A stretch of DNA of 64,000 nt from Sulfopaludibacter sp963835555 (GCA_963835555.1 CAWIGC010000007.1:124001-188000); one strand, 5' to 3'; numbered from the stretch's first letter, positions 1 to 8,387 are shown. Made by a program: numbers and translations. The notes: a model not told the origin generated them from the letters alone.

Positions 1-176
1 CCGGAGGTGAAATAAGCGGGCGCCTCAAACCAGTTGGCGTAGAGTGCCGTCAGACTGCCATGCTCGCAGTGTTCCCGGAACAGCGAGGCAGTGCGCAGCG
101 CATGGGCGGAGATTTCGCTGAAATCCACCGGTACCAGAATGGTCTCGAACTTGTGTGCTTGCATAACGGGTTCCAT
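1..176 (-). CDS. Universal stress protein (UspA family), N-terminal part only
   Basis: The reverse strand from 176 reads MEPVMQAHKFETILVPVDFS and continues into SEISAHALRTA, the typical first strand and first helix of a UspA-fold nucleotide-binding domain. The gene runs off the left edge of the window, so only 58 residues are visible and the ATP-binding loop (usually G-2x-G-9x-G) cannot be checked. An internal Met (codon 5, at 164) is an alternative start. UspA proteins are cytoplasmic stress proteins; the exact role here is unknown. It points away from the secreted-protein group that follows. Confidence 0.75.
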   Translation of the reverse strand, partial: MEPVMQAHKFETILVPVDFSEISAHALRTASLFREHCEHGSLTALYANWFEAPAYFTS

Positions 177-234
177 TGACGGGGATGCAGCGCAGATGAA
201 AAAAGTGACACTCCGCGCCCGGATGCCTGGCAGT

Positions 235-717
235 CTATTTCGGCGGACCCGCCTGCCCGCCCATCATTCTGCCCCGTCCGCCCCTCCAGGGACCGCCTCG
301 CCAGAGCGGCCGGCCGCTGTCGTCTCTCAGTTTCAGAGTCTTCTTCTCCTGAGACAATGTGACCTGGATGGCGACTACGCTGTCCGTCTGTTTGTAGCCC
401 GTGAGGGACACTTCCTGGCCCGTCTTGGGACTGAAATCCTGGGCGATGAGGTAATGCATCGGGCCAAGGTACACCTTGGTGGTTTCATTCCCGTGCTTCA
501 CTTCCAGATACGGGGTGCCTTCTCCGGGAACGATCTGAACCAGGCCGATGACGCCGCTGATATCCACGACCGGATTCGCGGCGATCGGCGCTGGGGAACC
601 GGCCTGCCACTGATTCCCCGCCGCACAGCACCTTCCTCCGCCCCAGCCCCTGCCCATCTGGGCCGCCAGGGGTATAGCGAGTGCGAGCAATGCAAAAAGA
701 CCAGCAATTCGAATCAT
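235..717 (-). CDS. Small secreted protein sharing a domain with the 1213-1944 product
   Basis: The longest open frame begins at 789, but the start at 717 is preferred. It is preceded by an AGGAAG ribosome site and opens with a clean signal peptide (MIRIAGLFALLALAIPLAAQ). The mature part has a Gly/Arg/Cys-rich stretch followed by a domain of about 90 residues: a 'LGPMHYLIAQDFSPKTGQEV' stretch, then a 'LKLRDDSGRPLW' end. The same pattern occurs twice in the protein at 1213-1944, so the two are related. The tail is Gly/Arg-rich. Function unknown; probably periplasmic or extracellular. It is divergently arranged with the small gene at 951. Confidence 0.7.
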   Translation of the reverse strand: MIRIAGLFALLALAIPLAAQMGRGWGGGRCCAAGNQWQAGSPAPIAANPVVDISGVIGLVQIVPGEGTPYLEVKHGNETTKVYLGPMHYLIAQDFSPKTGQEVSLTGYKQTDSVVAIQVTLSQEKKTLKLRDDSGRPLWRGGPWRGGRGRMMGGQAGPPK

Positions 718-950
718 GTGCTTCCTCCGCGAATGACTATTGCATTCCAGGTACCGTGCGGATTTGTACGGTAAGTCTCCTGTTCCCAAAGGCAGATCGA
801 AAGGGGGTGCGCAGACCCTGCGCGCTCTTGCGGCCTTGGCGCGCGGCTGTTGCGCGGTTGGCGGGCCAACATGCGAGGAAAGCCAACCTTTTCAATACAG
901 TATTTACGGACCTGATTGTGCGTTAACAGGTCCCGGAGGTTGCAAATCAG

Positions 951-1175
951 ATGATTCGAAGAAGCTTTCAAACCGCAATATTGTTTCTGGCTCTGTCGGC
1001 CGGCGCCGGCGCCGCGATGGCTCAGAACCGGGCCTGCCCGCGGGGCAATTGTCCCGCTGGAAAGCAGTGTCCCCAAGCCTGCCCGCGCGGAAACCGTGGC
1101 GCCAACGGACCGGCAGTGAACCGGCAGGGCGCAGGACCCCGAGGGGGAATGCGCGGAGGTCCAAGGCGCGGCTAA
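951..1175 (+). CDS. Very small secreted Gly/Arg/Pro/Cys-rich protein
   Basis: A 74-residue protein with a signal peptide ending near AMAQ (residues 1-25). The mature part is of low complexity and contains several Cys residues (repeated CPRGN and CPQ motifs) and a Gly/Arg tail. A GGAGG lies about 11 bases before the ATG. The Cys spacing could bind metal or form disulfides, but no known family is recognised. It lies between two genes for related secreted proteins and in the same direction as the one at 1213, with only 37 bases between, so the two are probably co-transcribed. Confidence 0.6.
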   Translation: MIRRSFQTAILFLALSAGAGAAMAQNRACPRGNCPAGKQCPQACPRGNRGANGPAVNRQGAGPRGGMRGGPRRG

Positions 1176-1212
1176 CCTGCAAGTCTCGAAAAATCAAAAG
1201 GAGAAAATCACC

Positions 1213-1944
1213 ATGAAACGTACTCTTAACGCAGCACTTCTTACCTTCGCAGCGGCCGGCCTCTGCCTGGCTCAGGGGCACAATGGACCCGGCGTTGGAA
1301 CCGGGTCCGGTTCGACATTGAACATGACCAAGGTGCAAACCGTGGCCGGCACGGTTACCGCGGTGAATATCGGCTACGGGACGCAATATCCTTCCATTAC
1401 CATCGGCAAGGTCCAGATCAAGGTCGCCCCGGTCTGGTATCTGCTGGACAACAATTTCGAAATCAAGGCCGGCGATGCACTGAGTGTCCTGGCAGCCCCG
1501 GCCAACCTGGCTACCGATCCATACCTGTATGCCCTGGAAATCACCAACACCGTCACCAGTCTGCGGATCGTCTTGCGCGATGCCGCCGGAGTGCCGATGT
1601 GGACCGGCCGGCAGACATCCGGCGCAACTCCTGCGGCCGATAGTTGCCTGGCAGGCGCCACAGTACTGGTGGCCTCGGGGATAGTCGAACAAATCAACAG
1701 CGGCATTGGCATTCAGATGCCGGCTTTGACGATAAAGATCGCGGATGGGTCGCTCCTTACGTTCAAACTGGGCCCGGAGCGGGTCCTCCTGGCGTCCGAC
1801 CTGGAGTTGAAAGTCGGCGAACCGGTCACCGTCAAATATGCGGTGGCTTCCTGCACGGGGGAACTGGTTGCCCTCTCTGTAACCAATGCTGCCGGGGTCA
1901 CGGTGGTGTTGCGGGACGAGCTCGGCCGGCCCGCCTGGCGCTGA
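1213..1944 (+). CDS. Secreted protein with two tandem copies of an uncharacterised domain
   Basis: The start is clear: an AAAGGAG site 8 bases before the ATG and a signal peptide (residues 1-20, ending CLAQ). Two repeats of about 90 residues follow. Each has a 'VxxVNxGxGxQxPxxTIK' type strand, a 'V.(Y/V)LL..(N/D).E.K.G(D/E)' segment and an end of the type 'VVLRDELGRPAW'. The second repeat ends the protein. The same unit is present once in the protein at 235-717. I do not recognise a named family. The secreted location and strand-rich look suggest a beta fold that binds a ligand or metal outside the cell; this is inference. Confidence 0.75.
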   Translation: MKRTLNAALLTFAAAGLCLAQGHNGPGVGTGSGSTLNMTKVQTVAGTVTAVNIGYGTQYPSITIGKVQIKVAPVWYLLDNNFEIKAGDALSVLAAPANLATDPYLYALEITNTVTSLRIVLRDAAGVPMWTGRQTSGATPAADSCLAGATVLVASGIVEQINSGIGIQMPALTIKIADGSLLTFKLGPERVLLASDLELKVGEPVTVKYAVASCTGELVALSVTNAAGVTVVLRDELGRPAWR

Positions 1945-2034
1945 CCGCGGAGGCCGTCAGGGCAGCCTGCCGGCCTCACTTTTCATGCCCGATGTCACCT
2001 GCCTCAGTCCATTTGAATCCCAGTATATAGAGTT

Positions 2035-3265
2035 GTGAATATCCGAAACACGGTATCTCGCGCCCTGCTGCCGCTGGCCATCGCGGCTCTTCCCCTCGTG
2101 TTGTTGTATAGCTCCATCCGGACCTTCCAGGAAATGGACGAGCAGCGGTCGGTCTATCTGCGGCATCGCGTCTCGCTCCTGGCGGCCCGTCTGGAGAACC
2201 TGCCTGCCGGCGCAACACCGGAACTGGTGTGGGAGACGCTCAGCGAAGCCGAACCGAGCTTGCGGGACTTGTCCATCCTCTCGGAGGAAGACAAGGAAAG
2301 CGCCGGTCTGGCTGCCCTGTGGAATCACCAGGAGCTTTTCCGCACGGAATACCGGAAGGCGGAATCCGGCGGTGTTTTCCGGGCCTACGTGCCTTTCCAT
2401 TCCAGCCTCGGCCTGCGGATTGCGCGGATCGATCTGGACCCGGCGGCCGCGGATTTTCTTCTGCTCCACGCCCGGCACAATGTCATCGTGTCATTCCTTG
2501 GCGGGCTGGCACTCGTGGCGGTATCCATATATTCGGTGTGGTCCATGCGCCGCGCGGCCCGGTTGCGCGTCCGGCAACTGGAGATGGAGCACCTGGCGCA
2601 CATGGGCAAGATGGCGGCAATTCTGGCCCACGAAATCCGCAATCCGCTGGGCACCATCAAGGGATTTGTGCAGTTGGCCGGGGAGCGGGCCGATACCGCT
2701 ACGAAAAATGTGTTGCAGCCCGCCATCGCGGAGACGGAAAGGCTGGAGCGGCTGGTCCGGGAGTTGCTCGCCTACGCCCGTCCACCGGATCCGGCGCCGG
2801 CAATGGTGGAGTGGAATGCCGTAGCCGGAACGCTCTCGGCGCATGGCCGGCAACTGATCGGCGAGCGGCGCATTTCGCTGAACATACCCGCGAATCCGCT
2901 GGTATGGCAGACCGATCGCCGCGCTGCTGCAGCAGATTCTGCTGAACCTGCTGCGCAATGCCATCGAAGCCATACCGCCGGCTGCCGGCGGCACGGTGAC
3001 GGTGGAGGTGGATACCGGAACACCCGCCGTGATCATCTCCGTCATCGACACGGGTTCCGGCTTTTCAGAAGCCGCCACCGAGCGTATGTTCGAGCCGTTT
3101 TTCACCACTAAGGCGGCCGGTACCGGTCTGGGCCTCGCGATCTCGCGCGGTCTCGTTTCCGCTCTTGGCGGAAAGCTGGAAATTCGCGGGGGGAGCGCCG
3201 GCGGCACCGCTGTGGTCATTCGACTGCCGAGGGCCATGACGCCGGAGATGGCAGTACGGGACTGA
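2035..3265 (+). CDS. Membrane sensor histidine kinase (NtrB-like), frameshifted
   Basis: A sensor kinase with two membrane segments (about residues 8-27 and 149-169) flanking a periplasmic sensor region of about 120 residues. Then comes a HisKA domain with the H-box LAHEIRNPLG (His near residue 199). The ATPase part (N-box NLLRNAIEAI, G1 DTGSGF, F-box FEPFFTTK, G2 GTGLGLAI) is in a different frame. The reading frame shifts by one base near 2910, where the text becomes ...ALLQQILLNLLRN. With that corrected the protein is complete at about 410 residues. The start is a GTG with no clear ribosome site. It sits 2 bases before an NtrC-type regulator and is its likely partner. Confidence 0.85.
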
Positions 3266-3267
3266 TT

Positions 3268-4587
3268 ATGGAATCGATACTGATTGTGGACGACGACCCG
3301 GGTTTCCGCAGTTTGATGGAGACGATTCTGCGGGGCGAAGGCTATTCCGTGGACGTGGCCGGAAACGTCGCGGAAGCGCTCGCTGCCGCCGGCCGGAAGA
3401 GCTACCACCTGGTAGTCTCCGATCTCAAATTGCCCGATGGCAGCGGGATCGACATCCTGCGCTACTGGAAACAGGAGATGCCCGAGGTCCCGGTGATCAT
3501 CATCACCGCTTTTGGAACGCTCGCGTCCGCCGTGGAGGCGATGAAACTAGGGGCTGCGGACTACCTGGGCAAACCGCTCAGCAGCCCGGATGAACTGCGC
3601 CTGATTGTCCGGAAGTCGCTGGATCAGAGCCAGATGACGCTGGAGCGCGACCTGCTTCGGGAGCAGGTAGACTCCCGCTTCGCCTGCGGTGACCTGATTG
3701 CGGGCGACCCCAAGATGCTGCGCGTCATCGAACTCGCGCAAAAGGTGGCGCCCACGCAAGCCACCGTGCTCCTCACCGGCGAAAGCGGAACCGGCAAGGA
3801 GATTATGGCCCGCTGCATTCATCGCAACAGTCCGCGCGGCGACCGGGCTTTCGCCGCCGTGAACTGCGCCGCCCTCTCCCCCACCTTGATTGAAAGCGAA
3901 CTGTTCGGCCACGACAAAGGCGCCTTCACCGGCGCCGTGGCGCAGCACGCCGGACGCTTCGAGCGGGCGCACGGCGGCACTCTTTTCCTGGACGAGATTG
4001 GGGAACTGGACGGCAGCCTGCAGGCCAAGCTCCTGCGAGTGCTTCAGGAAAAGACCTTCGAGAGGGTCGGCGGTTCGCGGCAAATCTCCGTGGATGTCCG
4101 CATCATCGCGGCGACCAATCGCGACCTGCAACAGCAGGTTGCCGGGGGGCGGTTCCGGGAAGATCTGTACTATCGTCTCAGCGCTTTTCCGATCGAGATC
4201 CCACCCCTGCGCGAGCGGAACGGGGACATTCGCCGGATGGCCCGTCATTTTCTGGCGCGGGCGGCGCGCGACCTCGGTAAGACCGGGCTGGTCCTTTCCC
4301 CCGAAGCCGAGAGCGTCCTTCTGGCCTATTCCTGGCCGGGCAATGTGCGCGAACTGGAGAACGTGATGCAGCGGGTGGCCATCCTGTGCGAGGAACTGAT
4401 CGAGCCCGATGACCTTCCCATTACCAGTACCGGACCGGCACGGCCCGTGCTTTTCAAGGATATCGAGCGCCAGGCGATTGAAAATGCGTTGCTGGAGAAC
4501 CAGGGCAACCGGACGAAAACGGCCAAACAGCTCGGCATCAGCCTGCGCACCTTGCAGTACCGCCTGAAGGAATACAACATCGCCTGA
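3268..4587 (+). CDS. Sigma-54-dependent NtrC-family response regulator
   Basis: A complete three-domain activator of 439 residues. The receiver domain has phospho-acceptor Asp52 and Lys102. The AAA+ domain has Walker A GESGTGKE at 171-178, the sigma-54 contact loop GAFTGA at 218-223 and Walker B GGTLFLDEIG near 236-245. A Fis-type helix-turn-helix lies at the C-terminus (NRTKTAKQLGISLRTLQYRL). It is phosphorylated by its cognate kinase, here almost certainly the one ending 2 bases upstream, and opens sigma-54 promoters. I looked for a GG-N10-GC promoter near the secreted genes at 235-1944 and found none convincing, so the targets are unknown. Confidence 0.95.
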   Translation: MESILIVDDDPGFRSLMETILRGEGYSVDVAGNVAEALAAAGRKSYHLVVSDLKLPDGSGIDILRYWKQEMPEVPVIIITAFGTLASAVEAMKLGAADYLGKPLSSPDELRLIVRKSLDQSQMTLERDLLREQVDSRFACGDLIAGDPKMLRVIELAQKVAPTQATVLLTGESGTGKEIMARCIHRNSPRGDRAFAAVNCAALSPTLIESELFGHDKGAFTGAVAQHAGRFERAHGGTLFLDEIGELDGSLQAKLLRVLQEKTFERVGGSRQISVDVRIIAATNRDLQQQVAGGRFREDLYYRLSAFPIEIPPLRERNGDIRRMARHFLARAARDLGKTGLVLSPEAESVLLAYSWPGNVRELENVMQRVAILCEELIEPDDLPITSTGPARPVLFKDIERQAIENALLENQGNRTKTAKQLGISLRTLQYRLKEYNIA

Positions 4588-4703
4588 AGGTGCGCTACGG
4601 GAGCGTGTCACCGCGACGCGCGGATCTGCATCTCCTAGATTGAGGAGCCGGCCGGAGAGACCGGCACTCGACACAGGGGCAGGGAATCGCTTACGATTCT
4701 ACC

Positions 4704-5333
4704 GTGCCCGGTGAGATCAAGTCTGACGTTGAGCTTGCGGTTAACCTGCTGGCAGGAGATGAAGGCGCCTTCACGGAATTCGTCCAGGCCTTTCACGCAA
4801 GGCTCTCGCAGTACAGCTTTTTGATGTGCGGACATCGCGAAGACGCGGAGGAAGTGGCCCAGGAGACGCTTCTGAAGGTCTTCGAGAGTATCGACCAACT
4901 GCGCGATCCGAGCCGGTTGAAGGCGTGGGTGTTCCGCATCGCCAAGAACGAATGCTTCATGAAGCGAAGGAAGAGCGTGTTCGCGCCCAAAGTGGAATTA
5001 TCGCTGGATGAGTTGAAACCCCGGATGCTGGGCGAGGGCAATGCCGCCGGAATCGAGATCGCCGACTGGAGTTCGCTGCCAGACGACCTCCTCCTCGATG
5101 CCGAGTTGCAGGATGCCGTAGCCCGCTCGATCCGGCAATTGCCCGATATTTATCGCAGCGTGGTGCTGTTGCGCGACGTGGAGGAGTTGACCACGGAGGA
5201 GGCCGCGGAGGTGCTGGAAGTGAGCACGGACGTCATCAAGACCCGGCTGCACCGTGGACGGCTGGCCCTGCGTCAACATTTGGACGAGTATCTGAGGATC
5301 AGAAAAAAGGAGGATCTGCGGCATGAGCGATAA
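4704..5333 (+). CDS. ECF-type RNA polymerase sigma factor
   Basis: A 209-residue sigma-70 family protein of the extracytoplasmic-function type. Region 2 lies at about residues 20-90 (GHREDAEEVAQETLLKVF, then LKAWVFRIAKNECF). Region 4 is near the C-terminus (LPDIYRSVVLLRDVEELTTE, with a helix-turn-helix ending in IKTRLHRGR). The start is GTG. The next gene begins inside its last codons and encodes a zinc-finger anti-sigma factor, the usual arrangement for regulator and antagonist. The regulon cannot be read from this window. Confidence 0.92.
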   Translation: MPGEIKSDVELAVNLLAGDEGAFTEFVQAFHARLSQYSFLMCGHREDAEEVAQETLLKVFESIDQLRDPSRLKAWVFRIAKNECFMKRRKSVFAPKVELSLDELKPRMLGEGNAAGIEIADWSSLPDDLLLDAELQDAVARSIRQLPDIYRSVVLLRDVEELTTEEAAEVLEVSTDVIKTRLHRGRLALRQHLDEYLRIRKKEDLRHER

Positions 5334-5607
5334 CGACTGCGGCCGCGTCTTCGCGCTCCTCTCCGAATACCTGGACCAGGAACTGGGGCCGGCATCCTGT
5401 GAAGAGCTGGAAGATCACCTGCGCGACTGCCCGGAATGTATCCAGTTTGTGCGCAGCCTGAAGCGCAGCACGCAATTGTGCCATCAGTTCGGGAATTGCG
5501 TGCCGGCTCCCAAAGTAGACGCGGAGGCGATGGCCGCGCTGCGGCGCGCGTACGAAAAGATGCTCGCCCGGCGCCGCGGCGCGCAGACGAGTTCGCCTCA
5601 GGGCTGA
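5323..5607 (+). CDS. Anti-sigma factor with zinc-binding HC2-type motif
   Basis: A 94-residue soluble protein with the H-x3-C-x2-C zinc motif (HLRDCPEC, residues 32-39) and the LSEYLDQEL helix typical of zinc anti-sigma domains. No membrane segment follows, so it is a cytoplasmic antagonist, unlike many two-domain anti-sigma factors. It overlaps the sigma gene by 11 bases, which suggests translational coupling and matched amounts. Its last bases overlap the end of the convergent PLP-enzyme gene by 10 bases. Zinc or thiol redox state may control release of the sigma factor; this is known for the family and inferred here. Confidence 0.88.
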   Translation: MSDNDCGRVFALLSEYLDQELGPASCEELEDHLRDCPECIQFVRSLKRSTQLCHQFGNCVPAPKVDAEAMAALRRAYEKMLARRRGAQTSSPQG

Positions 5608-6494
5608 CTCTGCTGGAAAAGACTGGTGGAGAAGTAGCGCTCCATCCGGTCGGGGAAGACGGTTACGATCTGGGCCGGCCAAACCGATTCCGCGGCGATC
5701 ATGGCCGCGCGATAATTCAGGCCGGAACTCGGCCCCACGGGAAAGCCCAGCCGGATCAGCTCGCGAGTGGTTTCCAGCGCCTGCTCATCCGGTACTTCGA
5801 TGGTTTTGAGCTGCGGATAGTCGGATTCCCGGAACAGGTGTGAGGCGCATTCCATCACCCCGGGAATCCGCGCGCTGAAACTGCAGCACTCCGCTTCCCG
5901 GCTCTTGTGCAGATCTACCGGACGAGCCAGAAATGCGTGCTGCACGGGGTGCTCGCCATGGCATCCGCGTATCAGGCCGACCAGCGTGCCGCCGGTCCCA
6001 ACCCCGCTGACCACCGCGTCAACCCGATGCCCGGGGATCTGGTCCACAATCTCGCGCGCCGTGCCGAACTGGTGGGCTTCGACGTTCTCCGGATTGGCGA
6101 ACTGGCGCGGCAGAAATGCGCCCAGCTCGCTGGCCAGCCTCTCCGATTCGGCGATGCATCCCGGAATCCCGGCGCCCTTTTCGGCGAAGTGAACCGTACC
6201 TCCATAGGCGCGAATCATCAGCACGCGCTCACTGCTGACGCCCTCCGGCAGGACGGCGATAAACCGCACACCGAGTTGCGCGCACACCTGGGCCATGGCA
6301 ATGCTGGTGGAACCGCTGGAAGCCTCGATGACCGTGCCGCCCGCCTTCAGTTGGCCCCGCTCGACGGCCTTGCCGAGAATGTAGCGCGCGATCCGGTCTT
6401 TGGTGGAACCGCTGGGATTGAGAAACTCCAGTTTGCACCAGATCGCCCGCGACTGGCCCGGTAGCTGGACCGGGACCAGCGGCGTTACCGCCAT
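5598..6494 (-). CDS. PLP-dependent cysteine synthase / cystathionine beta-synthase family enzyme
   Basis: A fold-type II PLP enzyme. The PLP lysine is in NPSGSTKDR (about residue 32 from this start), the substrate loop is SSGSTS, and the phosphate-binding loop is GVGTGGT. The C-terminal PSSGLNY matches the O-acetylserine sulfhydrylase group. The open frame extends to an ATG at 6578 that overlaps the previous gene by 13 bases. The Met at 6494 gives a more usual N-terminus (MAVTPLVPV), but neither has a strong ribosome site. It is the last gene of a PadR-led operon. The substrate may be O-acetylserine or another beta-substituted amino acid, with sulfide release or supply for metal-sulfur chemistry as an inference. 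Confidence 0.85.
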   Translation of the reverse strand: MAVTPLVPVQLPGQSRAIWCKLEFLNPSGSTKDRIARYILGKAVERGQLKAGGTVIEASSGSTSIAMAQVCAQLGVRFIAVLPEGVSSERVLMIRAYGGTVHFAEKGAGIPGCIAESERLASELGAFLPRQFANPENVEAHQFGTAREIVDQIPGHRVDAVVSGVGTGGTLVGLIRGCHGEHPVQHAFLARPVDLHKSREAECCSFSARIPGVMECASHLFRESDYPQLKTIEVPDEQALETTRELIRLGFPVGPSSGLNYRAAMIAAESVWPAQIVTVFPDRMERYFSTSLFQQSQP

Positions 6495-6565
6495 TTCTGC
6501 GGGATAGCGGTTTAACGGAGGAGTTGTGCGGCCCGTTTCGGCCGCACAACTCACGGCGCTGCTGC

Positions 6566-6961
6566 TTAGTGGCTGCATCGGCAGAAGCCCTGGGCGGCGG
6601 TCTTCAGGTCGCCTCTCAGATATGCCAGGACCGCCTCTTTGGCCGGACCCGGCGCGGTGACAACCACTTCGCGCACGCCCGCTTGCTTCAATGCTTCAGA
6701 GGCCCGCCAGCCCATGCCGGCGCAAATCACCACTTCGCATCCGGCGATCGAGTTCACAATGGCCTCATGGCTGTGCGGCTCTGTCTTTCCGGCATGATCT
6801 CCCGTGCAGCCGGAATCCGAGTGGTCATGCTGGCCCTGGTTGGCTCTCGTTTCACTCGATGTGATCTGGGAATTCCCGGTATCGAAGAGGAGGAAGGCGG
6901 CGCTCCTCCCGAAATGCTCGGATATCGACGAGCCGTCATTGGTTGGTACGGCGATTTTCAT
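6566..6961 (-). CDS. NifX/NifB-type dinitrogenase cofactor-like protein with His-rich insert
   Basis: A 131-residue protein opening MKIAVPTNDGSSISEHFGRS, the signature of the NifX/NafY/NifB C-terminal fold that carries iron-molybdenum-type clusters. Between strands two and three there is an insert of roughly 25 residues rich in His, Asp and Cys (about positions 43-66). The C-terminus is FCRCSH. These are plausible extra metal ligands. No nitrogenase genes are visible, so a nitrogen-fixing role is not implied; stand-alone members of this family are common in non-diazotrophs. It is 7 bases from the ferritin-like gene upstream in the same operon. Confidence 0.85.
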   Translation of the reverse strand: MKIAVPTNDGSSISEHFGRSAAFLLFDTGNSQITSSETRANQGQHDHSDSGCTGDHAGKTEPHSHEAIVNSIAGCEVVICAGMGWRASEALKQAGVREVVVTAPGPAKEAVLAYLRGDLKTAAQGFCRCSH

Positions 6962-6968
6962 ATAGTCC

Positions 6969-7442
6969 TTATCCTGTTCTCACCTGGCTGTGCAGATATC
7001 TGCCGGGTGGATCGCCGGCTTCCATGAACCTGCTGTGGGCCAAATGCCTTTCCTTAGTGCTGACAATCTGTTCGAAAACTTCGCGCAGCCGGAGCAGGCC
7101 CATCCGGTCGGCCATGCGAAGCCGTCTCCGGTAATGTTCCAGCATGTTGCGCGCGCCTGCCTGCCAGGCTTGTATGACCCGGGAGTTCGATTCCGGCTGC
7201 TTCCCGCAGCGGGGAAGCACGGGAATTCCTCCCAACGCGAGGACCTCCGAGGCTAGCGCGGTCGCGTTGGCCAGCGCCGCTGCCCCGCAGGCGGCGATCT
7301 GCCGGTGCACGATGGGATAGTATTCCTTCGGCAGGCAGGCGGCATGACGGACGCAAGCGTCAGCCATCCGAAATTCCCGAAGGATATCGCCATTCAGCCG
7401 TCTGACCAGGCCCTCAATGGCGGAGTGGCACCCTGGCATCAC
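6969..7442 (-). CDS. Ferritin-like four-helix protein with apparently lost iron ligands
   Basis: The 157-residue product resembles bacterioferritin-like or DUF2202-type four-helix proteins (LNGDILREFRMADACVRHA, then ASEVLALGGIPVLP). In canonical members the third helix has an E-E-x-x-H motif before the 'LA..I..LGG.P' segment. Here that stretch reads AACGAAALANATALA, so the glutamates and the histidine seem replaced. A normal di-iron centre is therefore doubtful, and the protein may be a scaffold or bind another group. It overlaps the thioesterase gene by 4 bases (ATGA type) and precedes the NifX-like gene. Fold assignment is by eye and moderate. Confidence 0.6.
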   Translation of the reverse strand: MMPGCHSAIEGLVRRLNGDILREFRMADACVRHAACLPKEYYPIVHRQIAACGAAALANATALASEVLALGGIPVLPRCGKQPESNSRVIQAWQAGARNMLEHYRRRLRMADRMGLLRLREVFEQIVSTKERHLAHSRFMEAGDPPGRYLHSQVRTG

Positions 7443-7879
7443 CTGGCACCGGCCTCCGTCGTTAGAAATACTCCCCAGGCGTGTGCCAGTTCCTCACCGT
7501 CGGCCCCGGTGACCACCGCTTCGGTGCAAATCCGGCGTTTGTGCCGGTCCAGAATCCAGCCGCGGATTGCTAACTCACGGCCCGGTGGAACCGGCCTGCG
7601 AAACCTCACTTTCAATTCCGCCGTCAAGGCCCGGCAGCGGGAGGCGGCGACGGCTTTGGACATGGCCTCGTCGAGGATCGTAGACACGATCCCTCCGTGG
7701 ACAATTCCGGGAAAACCTTCCCAGGTGCGGTCCGGGGTCCAGCGAGCCGCAACCGAGCCGTCGGCGGACAGGACATACCGGATCCGCAGACCGCGCGGAT
7801 TCGACGGCCCGCACACAAAGCAGGCGGACTCGATTTCCGCTCGGGGCGGCGCAGGGCAAGGGGAGAGAGATGCCAGCAT
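7439..7879 (-). CDS. Hotdog-fold thioesterase (PaaI/4HBT-like)
   Basis: A 146-residue hotdog protein. After a short Pro/Cys-rich N-terminus (CFVCGPSNPRGLRI) comes the core WEGFPGIVHGGIVSTILDEAM, which matches the HGG-(x)n-DE signature of PaaI-type acyl-CoA thioesterases. The later strand VRFRRPVPPGREL is also typical. The CFVCG start is common in a subgroup of this family. It is the first enzyme gene after the PadR regulator (12 bases apart) and overlaps the ferritin-like gene. The acyl substrate is unknown. Confidence 0.85.
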   Translation of the reverse strand: MLASLSPCPAPPRAEIESACFVCGPSNPRGLRIRYVLSADGSVAARWTPDRTWEGFPGIVHGGIVSTILDEAMSKAVAASRCRALTAELKVRFRRPVPPGRELAIRGWILDRHKRRICTEAVVTGADGEELAHAWGVFLTTEAGAR

Positions 7880-7891
7880 CGGGCAGCGTCC

Positions 7892-8344
7892 CTATGCCTG
7901 CTGCGGTGCTGCGATTTCGGATCGTCGTCCGTTCCCGGCGGAGCGCGGGTTCACTCCCGGCTTCGCCATCTGCGCCGCTCTCACAAACCGCTTCATGGAT
8001 TTGCCCATCTTATCCAACACGACGATCCACTCCTGTAGATGCTCTTCCCCATGTGGGGTGAGGACGTACAACCTGCGCGCGGGACCGCTAGCGTCCATTT
8101 CCCATTCGGATTTGACACAACCGTTCTTCTCCATTTGCCGGAGCGCCCGGTAGAGGGCGGCGATCTCGATTTCCGAATCGGTCAGCGCGTATTCCCGCAG
8201 GTCGCTGGCCAGTTCATATCCGTGGCATTGTCCTTTTCTCTTCAAGAGGAAAAGCAGAACGGGCTCCACGAACCGGTACAAATTTCCCATCGCGCAGGTG
8301 CATGGATGGTCGACGCCATGCCGGGTACAGGTGCGCTGAGACAT
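7892..8344 (-). CDS. PadR-family transcriptional regulator with Cys/His-rich N-terminus
   Basis: The winged-helix core runs from about residue 20 (GNLYRFVEPVLLFLLKRKGQ, then CHGYELASDL, ALYRALRQMEKNG). It has the PadR pattern of a ligand-sensing C-terminal helix. Unusually, the first 18 residues carry three Cys and two His (Cys6, His9, His13, Cys15, Cys17), a possible metal-binding cluster. That would fit an operon whose products include NifX-like and ferritin-like proteins. A near-perfect palindrome upstream (8388-8408) is a likely operator. It is the first gene of the minus-strand operon down to 5598. Confidence 0.88.
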   Translation of the reverse strand: MSQRTCTRHGVDHPCTCAMGNLYRFVEPVLLFLLKRKGQCHGYELASDLREYALTDSEIEIAALYRALRQMEKNGCVKSEWEMDASGPARRLYVLTPHGEEHLQEWIVVLDKMGKSMKRFVRAAQMAKPGVNPRSAGNGRRSEIAAPQQA

Positions 8345-8387
8345 GCGAGAAGTTTCCTCTGGTCCTCAGCGTATCACCCGTACACTT

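Noticed and set aside
836..870. Sigma-54 promoter near the secreted genes
   Set aside because: GG and GC elements are present but spaced 11-12 instead of 10 bases, so no convincing target site for the NtrC-type regulator.
904..1692. 262-residue minus-strand ORF
   Set aside because: Shadow of the two secreted-protein genes at 951 and 1213, which have signal peptides and ribosome sites.
2229..2945. Alternative-frame ORFs over the histidine kinase
   Set aside because: No motifs; the kinase frame has H-box, N-box and G-boxes once a single shift is allowed.
6566..6961. Nitrogen fixation gene
   Set aside because: The NifX-like fold alone does not show this; no nifHDK or nifB gene is in the window.
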